Positions 52,901 to 64,000 of a stretch of 64,000 nucleotides of DNA are shown here, in pieces. The position numbers were made by a program, and so were the translations under genes. A model generated the notes under the pieces. That model was given only the letters and a program-made list of their open reading frames with translations, was not told where the DNA came from and searched no databases. Numbering within the stretch: position 1 is the stretch's first letter; each line of letters begins with the position of its first letter. This DNA is from Pezicula radicicola (Eukaryota; Ascomycota; Leotiomycetes; Helotiales; Dermateaceae): NCBI GenBank assembly GCA_003008705.1, contig PDUO01000047.1, positions 152,506 through 216,505 of the forward strand, in the 5' to 3' direction.

Positions 52901-54954
52901 TCAGTTATGCCAAACAAACTACTAGATTTTAGGTACTAGAACTGGAAGCGATTTTCTGTAACCTTTCTGAATATATATAGACTTGTTCTTATAAAACATT
53001 CGTCCACTTAAGGCACCAGTTTACTAAGTTAATACATTGGATTCTAAAATAGTCTAGGTATCCAGGGTTAATTACCGTTAGTAAGCAGCAATTCTTCCTA
53101 AAATCCACTCCAAATTATTTTAAAGTTATACTTTTAATTTTTGTAGCCTACCTTAGGAAAATAATACTGTGTTACAGTAAGATAAGACCTATAAGACATA
53201 TAGTGTACCCTTTTGTGCTACCTCGCTTATTTCCATCTTGAAAGAAATAAGCTTAGGTCGCTAATATATATAACTCTACATCCAAACCTACATCTACTTT
53301 ATCACACCTTGGAAGGGCACTCTCATTCTTAAATGCGTCATTATGCCTGCGCCTTTATGTTGTTTGTTATCCTAATTGAGAGTGTTAACTTGTTTTTGTT
53401 CTATCTCATTCTTTAGACTTCTGCTTGTTGCTACTAAGAGGATCCTTAACGAGCAACTAAGTGGTCTTCCTAGCAAGGATTCTAAAATCTTCTTCTCTCT
53501 TTAGCCATAAAGGTGTATTGCTTCTTTCTCATTAATCAATCGCTTTTATATTGCCTCTGGCTAGTCTTGTTGTTAGGAATTTTTGACTCAATATACACCA
53601 AGGATGAAAGTTAGCATTATTAAAGAAAGTAGTACCTAACAGCAAGCAGCCGTAAAAGCACATCATATAAACAATGTAGTCTCTGCAAAATTGTATTAGC
53701 TTAATTCGACAAATCATATATATCTGCATCTTCTCCCTTACATCCACAAGCCAGCAATCTGTACAAAGCCGTAATGTAGCGCGAGCACCAGTGGACAGAC
53801 AATAACGCACCTACATCAAACTATTTTACTTTTTGAATCGTCAACTTAGCTTAAGTCTCTGAAGGATATAAATCTAGATCTGGACATGAAGTTGCCGTAC
53901 CTGTACAGTACTCTAGAAGCAATCTAAAGCTGTAGGTACCTAATTTGAGGCAGGCACCCGTAGGAGGACGACGACAGATACTAAATGGGCCAGGGGTTGA
54001 GTTGCTGAGTTCCCTTTTACACGTTCATCCCATCCGTTATCCTCACTGACAACACACTTCCACATAACAACCCACGACATCCCTGCCGCTAAAATTCAAT
54101 TCGCAACGAAATCCTCCACCTCCTCCCACTTGGGCTCCTTCATGGTCCTTCGCATTTCTCTGGGCCTTTCTTCTGGTTCTACCGGCCGCAGTTCCAGCGG
54201 TACCCTTGGTGTGATTGTCGAAGCCAACAATGATACTGCCAGCTGGCGTATCTTCTAAGTGCTGTGACCTGCTTCATCAAGTTAGCTTGAGTTGCTGAAG
54301 CACCCGAAACTGAATCTGGGCCTAGATGTGGAGGTGTTGGATTACAGCTGCAAGATACTGTAAGCAGACTGGAAGCGGTGGGTGGTCTGGAGGAGACAGC
54401 CGTGGAAAGACGGCAACAGATTCTGAATGATTTCGGTGTTGAGTTGTTGAGTCGGTTAAGTCATTAAGTTGATATGAGTCGTTGAAGCATTTGAATCTGA
54501 TGATTGGTAGCAAGAGGTTAGCAGTAGAAGGCTAGCCGGTAAGAGTTGGAGTCCCGTTGTTGTGGCCTGTAGCTCAGTCATTCAAGTCTCTCCGTTCACA
54601 TCCAACAGCGAGGGGGAGGAGGGTCACCATACCTTAAATTTACCTACATTGCACACGCACAGCCGCAGGCGCCGCACACGATCACAAAGCCACGTCCATG
54701 ACATAATCCATTCCGTATAAAAGCTATTGATTGATTGCTCTGCTCTGACTAACGCCCCGGTCCATTTTAGACAACCAGCCGCAAAGAAAACCCGCAACCT
54801 ATCTTATCAACATCGCTCGCCATGATCATGATCGTCACCATCGCCAAATCGCAAAGAAAAGCCAAGCAATGATTAACTCCCATTATTCCCGATTCTCAAA
54901 TCTACCGGCCATATCATTCGTCAGAGGTACCTATCTTGCAAACCGTTTGTTTGC
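49956..54954. other. 5-kb AT-rich gene desert
   Basis: No intact gene supported. It holds a possible MITE at 50628-50782, a GC-richer patch at 51550-51870 with short coding-like pieces (CYFGNKPQEKGPWGGRRCGG) broken by stops, and TA-rich DNA with stops in all frames. A minus-strand frame at 53532-53810 is not recognisable. The stretch 54000-54900 is of normal composition and probably contains the 3' flank of the deaminase gene. Confidence 0.5.
50628..50782. repeat. possible MITE with GGGTA/TACCC-rich ends
   Basis: About 155 bp dense in ATGGG, GGGTACC and ACCCAATAGG words. The left end ATGGGTATCCAGA and the reverse complement of the right end ATGGGCACCCATA form an imperfect inverted repeat, and internal inverted pairs exist (ACCCAATAGGT with ACCTATTGGT). 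No target-site duplication could be confirmed. Unrelated to the TATCCC family. Confidence 0.3.
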
Positions 54955-56312
54955 TTAGGCAACCTGTCCAACCTTTGACACGTTCTCCCGCTCGAATGGA
55001 AGGTCGCCGTCTCTGAACTCAGCAATTCTTGAGCTCATGTTGTCTGGAATCAACTCAGGAGTGTGGCTACGAACAGGATATTCGGTAGCTGGTTTGCTAA
55101 GCAGCATGTTCGTCGTCGGCTTTGGGGAGAGGATTGAGGGGCTACCTGGCTCCGGCAGGGACTGCAATTGAGTCTGCAGGACTGGGAGTCTCAACGTGTC
55201 CACTGGTGCGGAGGGGTCGGTGGTGGCCTTCAGGGGAGCAGCCTCGACCTTGTACTTCTTTGGGCCGGTGCGCGCAGCTGAGGGCAGAATCTGCTCGAAG
55301 CCTTGAGAGGCGGCAACCTTCTCAATCGACTTAAAGTACTGCGTTGAGAGTGCGGTGTTAGTGGGGCAAGCTTTTGGAGAGAGGAGAGGAAATGGACAAG
55401 AAGGCGCAAACGTACCTTGACTGTCTTGACCTGTAACTCCAGCGTTGCATCTTCATCTACAACGATCATCGGATGAGGGTGCAATTGTAGACTCGATAGG
55501 GTCCACATATGGTTGACGCCGCCCTCGATACATCGCTGCAGAGCCAGAGCCTTGTGTGCTCCAGTGATGATGATTACGACCTCGCGGGCCTCCAGAACAG
55601 TTTGTACGCCAACAGTCAAAGCCATCTTTGGGACCTTGTCAAGATCATTGTCAAAGAACCGCGAGTTAGCAATGATGGTATCATAAGCCAACGTCTTGAC
55701 CCGGGTTCGGGATGCAAGAGAAGAGCCGGGCTCGTTGAAGGCGATGTGACCGTCTGGGCCAATTCCACCAAGGAAGAGATCGATTCCACCAACTGCCTTG
55801 ATCTTGTGTTCGTACGCAACACATTCGGCCTCGAGGTCGGGAGCGTTGCCATTAAGGATGTGGATGTTTGATGGGTGGACGTTTACATGCGAGAAGAAGT
55901 GCTTGTACATGAATGTATGGTATGATTCGGGGTGCTCCCGCGGAATACCAATGTATTCATCCTGTCATCATCCAGCATCAGCATGTTTTCTTCGTGCGCG
56001 CTTGGGAATTGGGAGGTGGAGGAGGAGGGGTCTCTTACCATGTTGAAGGTAACAACATTCTCAAATGAGATCTCTCCAGCCTTGTACTTCTCCACGAGGA
56101 TCTTGTATACTTTCACCGGGCTGGAGCCAGTGGGAAGACCAAGAACGAATGGGTGCTCCTTGGTTGGTTCGAATGCCTTAATACGGTCTGTGATACTGTC
56201 AGTCTTGAAGCTCAACAGATCTTCGACTGATAAGGCATGCGGTCCTACCAATGATGTACTTGGCGATGTATGCAGAGGCAGAGGCCGGATCGTCTCTGAT
56301 AATGAGTCTCAT
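54955..56312 (-). CDS. glucosamine-6-phosphate deaminase
   Basis: Four exons: 56312-56249, 56187-56039, 55961-55416 and 55338-54955, giving 380 residues. The enzyme converts glucosamine-6-phosphate to fructose-6-phosphate and ammonia, the last step of GlcNAc use. Motifs: [16 protein letters not shown] near 35-50, [20 protein letters not shown] near 67-86 (catalytic Asp in the DEY segment, made by splicing), [19 protein letters not shown] near 132-150 and [14 protein letters not shown]. The family core is about 260 residues; here a tail of about 110 residues follows (Pro/Ser-rich, ending [13 protein letters not shown]), typical of filamentous fungal versions. It is divergent from the GlcNAc kinase gene across 1.7 kb. 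The pair matches the fungal GlcNAc cluster (dam/ngk type names in Trichoderma). Induction by GlcNAc through an Ndt80-like factor is known for such clusters elsewhere and is inferred here. Confidence 0.9.
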
Positions 56313-56619
56313 CTTGTATGATCTGGTGGTGGTATGAAGTATGTGTGGAGGGGTATGTGTTGAAGGTGTTGTAAGGTTGACGTGGGGTTGTATTAGGAAG
56401 GTGGTTGAAGAAGGGAAGAAACTTGGTAAGGAGGCTGAAATCACGGTGGGATACTTGCAGAAGAAAAGCGTCTGAAGCTGGCACTAAAACCGCAGAGCTT
56501 CTAGAAGAGGTGAATCTGAATTACTTACCACCAACCTTGTTCACTTGTTCAGCAAGACAATGAAGACCGGGCAGGTTCGCCGGTGGCCTTCTCCATTGGA
56601 GCTGCTGAGCTGCGGCGGG

Positions 56620-56629
56620 GACACAAATG
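56620..56629 (+). promoter_or_regulatory. Ndt80-type MSE match
   Basis: GACACAAATG fits the mid-sporulation element DNCRCAAAWD bound by Ndt80-family proteins. The Ndt80-like factor Ron1 is known to control the GlcNAc cluster in Trichoderma. A rough base-composition estimate gives about 0.5 chance matches in this interval, so a single site proves little. Confidence 0.3.
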
Positions 56630-57152
56630 GAGGGACTGAGATTGTGTATGGAACGTCACGGCCAGCACCCCACCATTCAATCACTCTGCGAAACATTGAG
56701 TTACAGTACGGAAGATGGAAGAATACCGGTGATGAACTTTGGCCTGTGGCCTGTGGCCTGTGAAGATGGGGATGGGTGAGGTTAGGACCGGCTCATCCGG
56801 CGAAAAAAGGAAGTTGACGTCGGCCATTCATCAGGGAGTATGGCTCAATGAGTATCGTCTACTGGTTGCCCTTCGCTCATGTTCTGCAATATAGCTCTAT
56901 GAGGTGATGACCCTGTGTGCCAGGCCGCCAGAAGGCATGACCTCGCTGTCTCTTCGTGATGTCGTCGCGTACCTGGACATGTGAAGTCAATATGATATGC
57001 ATCTCGACTCGCGTCGTCGGCCCCACCGCATGATCTACGACAGTTACCTAAGCAGCTAACCACTCGCGGTGACGAGCTGGGCTGCTTCGGGACTGGCACT
57101 GCAACGTTACAGGACCACTTTGCCTCTCCATACTGACTGCAACAACAACAAC

Positions 57153-57162
57153 ACCGCAAAAG
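57153..57162 (+). promoter_or_regulatory. Ndt80-type MSE match, second site
   Basis: ACCGCAAAAG is a second full match to DNCRCAAAWD in the same divergent promoter, about 870 bp before the kinase start. Confidence 0.3.
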
Positions 57163-58033
57163 TCCATCTCCACCAGCAAATAAAAGGCTTGTCTGATTCC
57201 TTGAGCCCTTCAAACCGTACAGTGCGGGTTCGACGGTAACAGCCGCTAAACAGCCTGAGACGGGGTCAATTGGGTAGCCTGGGATTGGGGATCTTGGTAG
57301 CAAATGGAACTTCGTACGAGTGTCGTGCTACCATTGCTGGAGACTCGGTGACCTTTTGAGGTAGTGAGGAGACTCTGACAGGACCCAGACAAGAGCCTAG
57401 CCCACTCTTTACAGGCAAACGGTACCTGCAAATTATCATTATCGATATCTCTTATGCAATTGCTCTGCACTGCATCCTAACTCTTTGTATGTTACGCCTA
57501 CTTTTCGACTGCCGATGCCAGAATTTGCCGTGGAAGGCCCTTTTTTGTTTCGAGCCTCCTATCAATTGCATCTTTCGCTCTGGACTCCCCTCGTCAACCC
57601 CCAATTGCGCCATCTTATGCATAATTAAAGGCTCTTAATATAACTCTTACATACGCCTTCTAACTGGATCTTTTGCTCCCTTAGGTCAGGGTTCGGCGAA
57701 AACTCTACAGTACTGTAGAGCTGTAGTAGCACCCGTTCGTCTCGTTCCCTTCCATCGTTACAAGGCCCTGCACGGACACGAAATTCAACGTCAACTCAAC
57801 ATACTACCTCTACATACCCGTCTTCTCCAACAAACGAGACATCCCTTGCCTCTACCTCCACATCCAATACCTACCTCGTATGTGTCATGGCCGAAATTTT
57901 CTCTTCAACGTCCCGTCAATCACACCTTAGCTACAATCTGGTTCGCATCTGCTGCACCAGCTCATAGGTAGCTAGCGGCCCTACGCTTTAGACTCTTTTA
58001 TATGTATCCTCACATGTATCATCCCTCGATGTC

Positions 58034-59832
58034 ATGCAGCCGTTCAAAGCTGCAATGCTCAAGGTACGACAGGCCTTCTACGATGCCTTCACGAGGTCCC
58101 TTCTACGGACTAAATCACTCCTACAGACTATCTTAGATCTGTGGATATCACCCAAAAATCCAACTCCAAAACCATCACGACCCACCAAGGAACCCGAGTC
58201 GGAATCATCATCATCCTCATCCCCAGAAGACTCAGAAGAAGAGAGATTAGGCAATGGAGCGGCGCTCGGACCAAGTGAAAGACGGGAGAAGCGAACGGTC
58301 GAAGATTTCATAGATGAGGTCTCAAATTTATTCCGCTCACCGACAACTCCTCTCAACCTCACAGCTCTATCATCAGCGTTGCATTCTCAGTTTGTGGCTT
58401 CTTTGAAGGACAATGCGCAATGTATGCTTCCTTCTTTTCAACACCAAATGCCAAGCGGCAAAGAAACCGGAACTTTCCTGGCTTTGGACGTGGGCGGTTC
58501 CACCTTTCGAGTGGCCTTAATCCAGCTGTTTGGAAAAGATGGGGAGACCAGAGTTCTAAGAAGGACGAGCACGAAAATTGATGGTGCTGTGAGAGGATTG
58601 ATGGGAGTACAATTTTTCGACTGGATGGCGGAGCGCATTGAAGAGACACTGGAGGGACAGAGAGAGGGCCATGATATTAATGCGAAGCCATTAAGCATGG
58701 GGATGGCTTGGTCTTTTCCAATTGAGTACGTCCCCGTATCTCGGTTGAAGATATAAATGAATCACGTGACTGACTACTGTGTAGACAAACATCACCTCGA
58801 TCTGGTCTTCTGATGAATATGGGAAAGCACTTCATGGCTGCTCATGGTCTCCAGGGTCAAGACCTTGGTGACTTGATCCAAGATGCCTGCGGTCGCAGAG
58901 TAAGTATCCCCTTCATTTCCATTCCGCTCCTCCGAAAGAATTGTATTAACATCTCTCAGAACCTCAATGTCTCCCTTCTAGCAATCGTCAACGACTCATC
59001 CGCCTGTCTCCTTTCCTCGGCCTTTACTCATCCTAACCACGCACATCCCTTCTCTTTAATTCTCGGCACTGGAGTAAACGCCGCTGTCAACCTCCCAACA
59101 TCCCTTTTCTCACCCATCAAGTTCGGCAAACGGCCGGACGAATGGCATGCCTCGGCGAAGAATGTGCTCGTTAACAGCGAGTTTTCAATGTTCGGTGCCC
59201 CGTGTCTGCCTTTCACTCGTTTTGACCGACGGTTACTGGAGAACCATCCACGACCCGACTTCCAACCACTCGAGCACTTCGTTGCCGGTGGTTACATAGG
59301 CGAGATCGTAAGATTAGTACTGGTAGAATGCATTGAAACAACTAGAATCTTCGGGGGGTCTATTCCTCCTTCCCTTACAAAACTATACTCCCTCGACACA
59401 GAAACCCTCTCTAAAATCGAAGCCGACTCTTCCCCGTCCCTCTCAACAGCCCTCGAACTCTTCGCATCTCAACATCCGCCAATAACACCCTACACATACA
59501 CGCTCTCCGATATCCAACTCCTCCGAACCATAGCATCACTTGTCGCCCAACGCGCTTCCGCCATCGTCGCCGCTGGCTTACACGCCCTTAATACCCTCCA
59601 ATCCCCCTCTCCTTCCTCCTTAACACCGTCACAATTCTCTCAAAAAGCACAAATAGCTTATAATGGCTCCGTAATCGAACATTATCCTCACTTCCGAGAA
59701 AATACCCAACGACATCTCGATTCATTAATCGGCGGACAAGGATTACTAGAACTGGTACCGGCCGATGATAGTTCGCTGCTTGGTGCAGCTGTTGCTGTTG
59801 CTTGTCTTGAGAATGGGGAGACAGATTTGTAG
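58034..59832 (+). CDS. N-acetylglucosamine kinase (hexokinase family)
   Basis: Three exons: 58034-58725, 58785-58899 and 58960-59832, giving 559 residues. It resembles fungal GlcNAc kinases (Ngk1/Hxk3-type), which phosphorylate GlcNAc at C6. The N-terminal 85 residues are basic and then Ser/Glu-rich (SESSSSSSPEDSEEE), an extension absent from yeast hexokinases. Phosphate-1 motif LALDVGGSTFRVAL is near 150-163; AWSFPIEQTSPRSG spans the first splice site (about 225-238); AIVNDSSACLLSSA carries the catalytic Asp near 279. ILGTGVNAAVNLP (phosphate-2) and FVAGGYIGEIVRLVL follow, and the adenosine region VIEHYPHF lies near the C-terminus. Choice of GlcNAc kinase over glucokinase rests on motif divergence and on the divergent deaminase neighbour. 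No deacetylase or transporter gene of the pathway lies in the window. Confidence 0.85.
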
Positions 59833-62800
59833 TGTTGCTTGCAGACGTAATTTGGTCTTTCAGCTTTGCATGTTATTAGAGGTGCATATGCGTAATCGCA
59901 TATCTATGGAAGGAGTGAGATCACATCAACGAATTGTACGTTGTACAATGCATTAGGCTAGGTCATGGGCCGCGGCATTGAGGAGTGGGAGTGGAGCATA
60001 TATGCATACACATACATTACATACATACACATAATTGCATCATAGTCTCTTAGTCTTACAAAGCGATGATTTTCACACTTATCTACATCCTTTAAATCCT
60101 TGAATATTTGTACTACTGTAGAGTGTGGTGCAATGTAGTCTGCAATGTACTTAAAACTCCCAAATCCTTAACAATTCTTCCTAGTCAAACACCACCAAGC
60201 GTAAGAAGTGATATAACAAGAACTAAATATGTCACGGGGCACACTAAAACTAGTGCACCTACTCCCATCCCAATGTCAATCCTGTATATGTTCTAGAGCT
60301 TACATACCCTCTTCTTCTCTTATTATATTCAGACAACACTTTACCCTTTACTTCTCAGAAAACTCCATCTATCAACGAAGTATATGAGTAAAGAAGACCT
60401 AACTTAGCTAGAAGAGCCACAATACAAATCCCCAAGGAAAATCCTCCACTTTCTAATATGGTACAGTGGTAGGGGACACGGTACCACGTGACCCGCACTA
60501 GTACTCATATTTAGCCAGAGCTCTCTTGCTCTCTTCTAGAAATAGACTTTTTATACTTTATTTTCCGGACCTCCATGATACATAGGTACAGAGTGCTTGT
60601 AGTTTTATGATTTTGTGTACAAGAAATCGATTTTCGAAAACTTTTGGTGGGGCAATTGTTGTCAAAATTTTGAGTTTAGTCACTTTCTAATTTTCCTTTT
60701 TTGTTCTACTTCTATTTTTGTTTCCGTAGGTGATCAATTTACGCGAATACTTTTCTCGGGGTCCTTTGGATGTGGAGGATTTTGTCAGAGGTGGCGATCT
60801 GTTTGTATCTTAAAACTTAATATCTTGTTTTGTCGAGTATTGGAAAGAGAATTGGTTGAGGAGAGATAGTTGATGATGTTATGACATGTAGCTCTGCTTT
60901 AGGTGTCTCTTAAATATTGTTTTTGTACCCTTCTCCATGGTGCTCTCTCGGTTTTGTTGCATTTTTTTTGAATCTAAAGAGGTTTTGTCTACTAGGGGTC
61001 ATATAATTCTATAGTGGTAATCACAATAAGGTATAGAGTATACTACACTCTATACAAAATACTTAACAGTAATGCTTAACCCCTACTTAGCCTGTGAGTA
61101 TAAGAGTAACCCCTCTCGGAAGAAATCAAAAAGCTAAGAAATGAATACTAGCTAAGAGAAATCGAAGGAGGAGGTACACTAAAGAAGAAATAGAAACCAT
61201 TAGGAAATGGGTCTAGTCTTCCATTTCAGTTATTAAGGCGCAGATGCTAGTATCTAATTTTTCAATTAGGGAGTTTATAGTTTGCTATAGGTGTATAGAT
61301 GTATAAGGAATTATTTACAAGTGGATTTTGAAAGGGGTTGTTGTTATAACGAACGATGCTGCCACTCGTTATTTTTCTTTTTCTTCATCTCGTCATCAGT
61401 AGGGGTTTTCTAGAGATATCTCCTAAGTAAGATTTATTTCTGCCTTGGTTATCTCTTAAGTCTTGACTACTACAATCCACCACTTAATTTTCTATGTTTC
61501 AACAACCTTTTGCTTCAGTTGGGATGACCAGGGTGAGTATACTCGTAAGAATATAGGTAAGATTGGTTTTTATTGTAATAATTGATTGATAGATAGATGA
61601 TACGGAATAGAAACGAATGCTACGATATAAGTAGTTCCGTACTATATTCCCAGCAGCTTCTCTACCATCTTCTTCCTGATCTCGTTTATGTCTAGAATTC
61701 TCATCTTTAATATGTTGCCCTAGTTGTACAAGAGAATTAAATAGGCTACCTTATTCAAATTGTCTAAGCGGTTCTAACCTTGCTATGGTACCTATACAGA
61801 GATCACAGTTTCTTGTTATCACAATTTCATCTTTTAGGGTTGGACTGGGGTCGGACTACTTGAGTAACACTAATCGAAGCACTCCTAATGTGTCTCTTGG
61901 AGCGTGACTGCTGTGTTTCGACAATTTTGATTTTTTGTGTTCTTGCAGGTGGTAAGCAAACATTCCCCTAATACATGTAGGGAGTTTATGGTTTGTTGTA
62001 AGTGGATAGATGTATAGGAAGTTAATTTAAGTAGATTTTATTAGTGGCTGCTGTTAAAATGTTGATTGCTGTTACTTATCTTTTATCTTTTTCTCCTTCT
62101 GTTTTCCGTATTCAGTAAAGAAATAGTAAGGGATAGTATCCGTTACAGATGGTACTAGTTGTAGAGTCAAAAATTCTTAGAAGTTTAAGTTATATTAGAT
62201 TGAGTATGAATTTGTAGTAGAGGCGATTTGGTTTGTTGATTTAGGAGGAAAGGAGAGATGTATATAGAGATGGGATTCTATATACCTTCTGGCATCATCA
62301 ACAAAATTAAGGTAGAAAGGGGAAAACCATTTCCTTTTCTTAGAAAAAAAAGAGAGAGAGGAATTCCTAGGATGCAACAGTTGTTTTTCTTATTTAGAAG
62401 CTTGTAGTTTGTTACTACTCACATTTTACAGGTATGAAGTTTGGATTGTTGACTATGCTAGCGGTAACCCAAGAGATGTTCTTAGATGAGAGGAGACCTT
62501 TCGAGGGCTTATAGTTGCTCTAATATTTACTTGCAAAGCCTAAGGTTCTTGTCTAGAAGCTCTGCTGTAGGTAGATGTGTAAGAATGTGTCTCGAAGTGG
62601 ATTTAGAAGGAAAGGTTGTTGTTAGTGTGTTAGTTGTTGTCAATTATAATATTTGAATTCTTGCTTTGAAGAACCTTTTTGTTAAAGCAATAGGGTTAAA
62701 CAAAACAAACAAACATATTTCTTACGTGCACAGGATCTGAGTATGACTATCTACGATTTGCCGGAGCAAATACTTTCCATTCGCGTCACCTTCACAGTAT

Positions 62801-63697
62801 CTTATTACCTGGTGCTACTCGGAAGGGATCCTAAGCAGCGTTAAAAAACTATGGGTGGAAAAGATTGTTGAGAAAAACTTACTTCGTGGGTTGTACTGTA
62901 CAGTAAATAAAGTTCTAATACAGAAAGATAGGAAGATTTTCTAAGTGCACAGCAAAATATAGAGTTACTCCATTGTAAAGTTGTACAAGTAGGGAGAATG
63001 TTCTATTCTAGGTTGACATTAGCAACCTTACATTTTGTAAATGTAGCCTTGTAATAAATAAGTCTTTAAGGAACCTTAATGGTAGGACTTAACCAGATTT
63101 CGTAGTATACCACTAAGACGTATTGGTATAAGATTGGTAGACGATAAAAAGTTAAAAATAAAATGTCTGGTAGTGAGTATAGGAGTACTCCTTATAAATG
63201 TGTAATATCGCTTCAGGTGCGCTGCCTCTTTAGGGACAGTGCGCCCGCTACTTTTAACCACATCAACAAGGCCGCGGCTAAGCACTCAATACTATAGGAG
63301 AGAAGAAGCGAACCAAGGAATGTTTTCCAATAGTACAGTGTAGATCATACAGCAAGTGAAAGATTCTCTTTTTTTTTTTTTGCCGCTCGGCAGTGTTGTC
63401 GGATTTGCCATTACTGTAACTGCCATAGTCGCGCGCGCTCTTTTGGCACAGGGGTCTTTCCTGGTTGGCGCCCAGGTTCGTCACTGATAATGTGATTGCC
63501 AGCATCGGAGTGGTGGGGGGGGATGCTAATGCGATCAGCCGCGCGCTTGCAGAGTGGGCATTGTTACTCAGTCTGGAGGTACGTACAGTATTTAAAATCC
63601 CCGACCCGCCGTCTTACTTTAGGTTCACCCATCGTCGCCATCAGCCTTCTCCTAGAACATAGGCTTTCGACCCGTTGTTTCTTCATGAATCATCACA
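59833..63697. other. AT-rich intergenic DNA with diverged repeats
   Basis: No gene supported in 3.9 kb. It contains the three repeat copies at 61269-62645, an A/T-rich core at 60500-63000 with stops in all frames, and a T run near 63370. The right end is GC-richer and should hold the promoter and leader of the Helo-like gene. Confidence 0.5.
61269..62645 (+). repeat. three diverged direct repeats
   Basis: Copies at about 61269-61391, 61980-62101 and 62555-62645. The first two share GGGAGTTTAT(A/G)GTTTG, GATAGATGTATA-like and AAGTGGATTTT/AAGTAGATTTT blocks and a CT-rich end; the third keeps TAGATGTGTAAG, AAGTGGATTT and GTTGTTGTTA-like words. Spacing is about 600-700 bp. They are probably fragments of an old mobile element. 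Confidence 0.5.
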
Positions 63698-64000
63698 ATG
63701 GCAGATCCACTAAGCACTGCCTCTGGGCTACTGACTTTGGTAGTCTTTGCGTTTCAATCGAGCCAAGTGCTCTACCAGGCTGTCGCAAGCTTTCAAAGCA
63801 ATCAAAGGACTATACGCGACCTTCGAGAAGAGCTTGAAGCTCTGAACGGGGTCCTACAGTCTCTTCAGGAGACAGCAACCGACGCTGATGACAATCTCAC
63901 AACGTTGAAACTCCCACTCCTCCGGTGTGGCAAGGCTTGCCAGGATTTTGAAGCGATGATCGTTAAATGCACTGAGCATTCGGGTGGATCAAGGTCAAGT
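63698..64000 (+). CDS. Helo-like/STAND N-terminal domain protein, truncated by window end
   Basis: ATG 63698 opens a frame of 101 codons that runs off the right edge. It begins MADPLSTASGLLTLVVFAFQ and continues SQVLYQAVASFQ, TIRDLREELEALNGVLQSL, then LPLLRCGKACQDFEAMIVKC. This is the pattern of the fungal N-terminal domain found on STAND/NLR-like and related proteins (Pfam group around PF17111, Helo-like): a short hydrophobic helix, a coiled helix pair and the LLRCGKAC..FE motif. What follows, such as a NACHT or repeats, lies outside the window. Such proteins are linked to fungal non-self responses; for this one that is inference. Confidence 0.72.
   Translation, partial: MADPLSTASGLLTLVVFAFQSSQVLYQAVASFQSNQRTIRDLREELEALNGVLQSLQETATDADDNLTTLKLPLLRCGKACQDFEAMIVKCTEHSGGSRSS

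Larger units (their letters stand above)
56313..58033. other. divergent promoter region of the GlcNAc gene pair
   Basis: 1.7 kb between two divergently transcribed GlcNAc genes. No gene supported. It includes two Ndt80-type sites listed separately and a pyrimidine-rich leader before the kinase (57760-57860). Confidence 0.5.

Noticed and set aside
53532..53810. Minus-strand frame with hydrophobic stretches, possibly a transposon relic.
   Set aside because: No transposase motif or terminal repeats could be found around it.

Overview
The window reads as nuclear DNA of a filamentous ascomycete, most likely a leotiomycete of the Botrytis/Sclerotinia type. Short spliceosomal introns (about 50-100 nt, GTAAGT-like donors, CTAAC-like branch points) interrupt most genes. 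The products are fungus-specific: RGS-LOV photoreceptor, Zn2Cys6 activator, tyrosinase, HET, DUF7580, DUF3176 and a Helo-like N-terminus. There is no operon structure. Compact gene blocks are separated by AT-rich stretches that hold decayed genes and small transposon relics. The genus is an inference; no marker gene is present.

Layout. 0-5.9 kb: AT-rich, with a MITE, a broken DUF7580 gene and an orphan fragment. 5.9-6.8 kb: a small DUF1399-like/ubiquitin-like protein. 7.8-14.4 kb: two dead copies of a fungal kinase-like gene flank an intact blue-light receptor gene (RGS + LOV); the second copy carries a MITE of the family seen at 2.1 kb. 15.3-17.6 kb: an eight-exon secreted tyrosinase. 19.7-24.7 kb: a GNAT-amidase fusion convergent with a TamA/DAL81-like Zn2Cys6 regulator, a pairing that suggests nitrogen or amide metabolism. 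25-30 kb: intergenic DNA and a HET pseudogene. 30.6-33.9 kb: a stand-alone SRA/YDG-domain gene whose leader and intron are built from an 18-bp repeat, convergent with a PhyH-type dioxygenase. 36.0-38.0 kb: an MFS transporter. 38.3-43.8 kb: an intact eight-exon gene for a 1,715-residue protein of unknown function. 44-46 kb: a DUF3176 relic and a possible small membrane protein. 46.5-50 kb: an Srs2-type DNA helicase. 50-55 kb: AT-rich gene desert. 55-59.8 kb: glucosamine-6-phosphate deaminase and N-acetylglucosamine kinase, divergently transcribed, the core of a GlcNAc catabolic cluster. 60-63.7 kb: AT-rich DNA with diverged repeats. 63.7 kb to the end: the start of a STAND/Helo-like protein.

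I rebuilt the gene models by hand from splice sites. In each multi-exon gene all exon phases add up to one open frame, the main support for the models. The best candidates for something new are the repeat-built leader introns of the SRA gene with an opposite-strand array in its coding intron, the 1,715-residue orphan, the GNAT-amidase fusion, and the MITE family.
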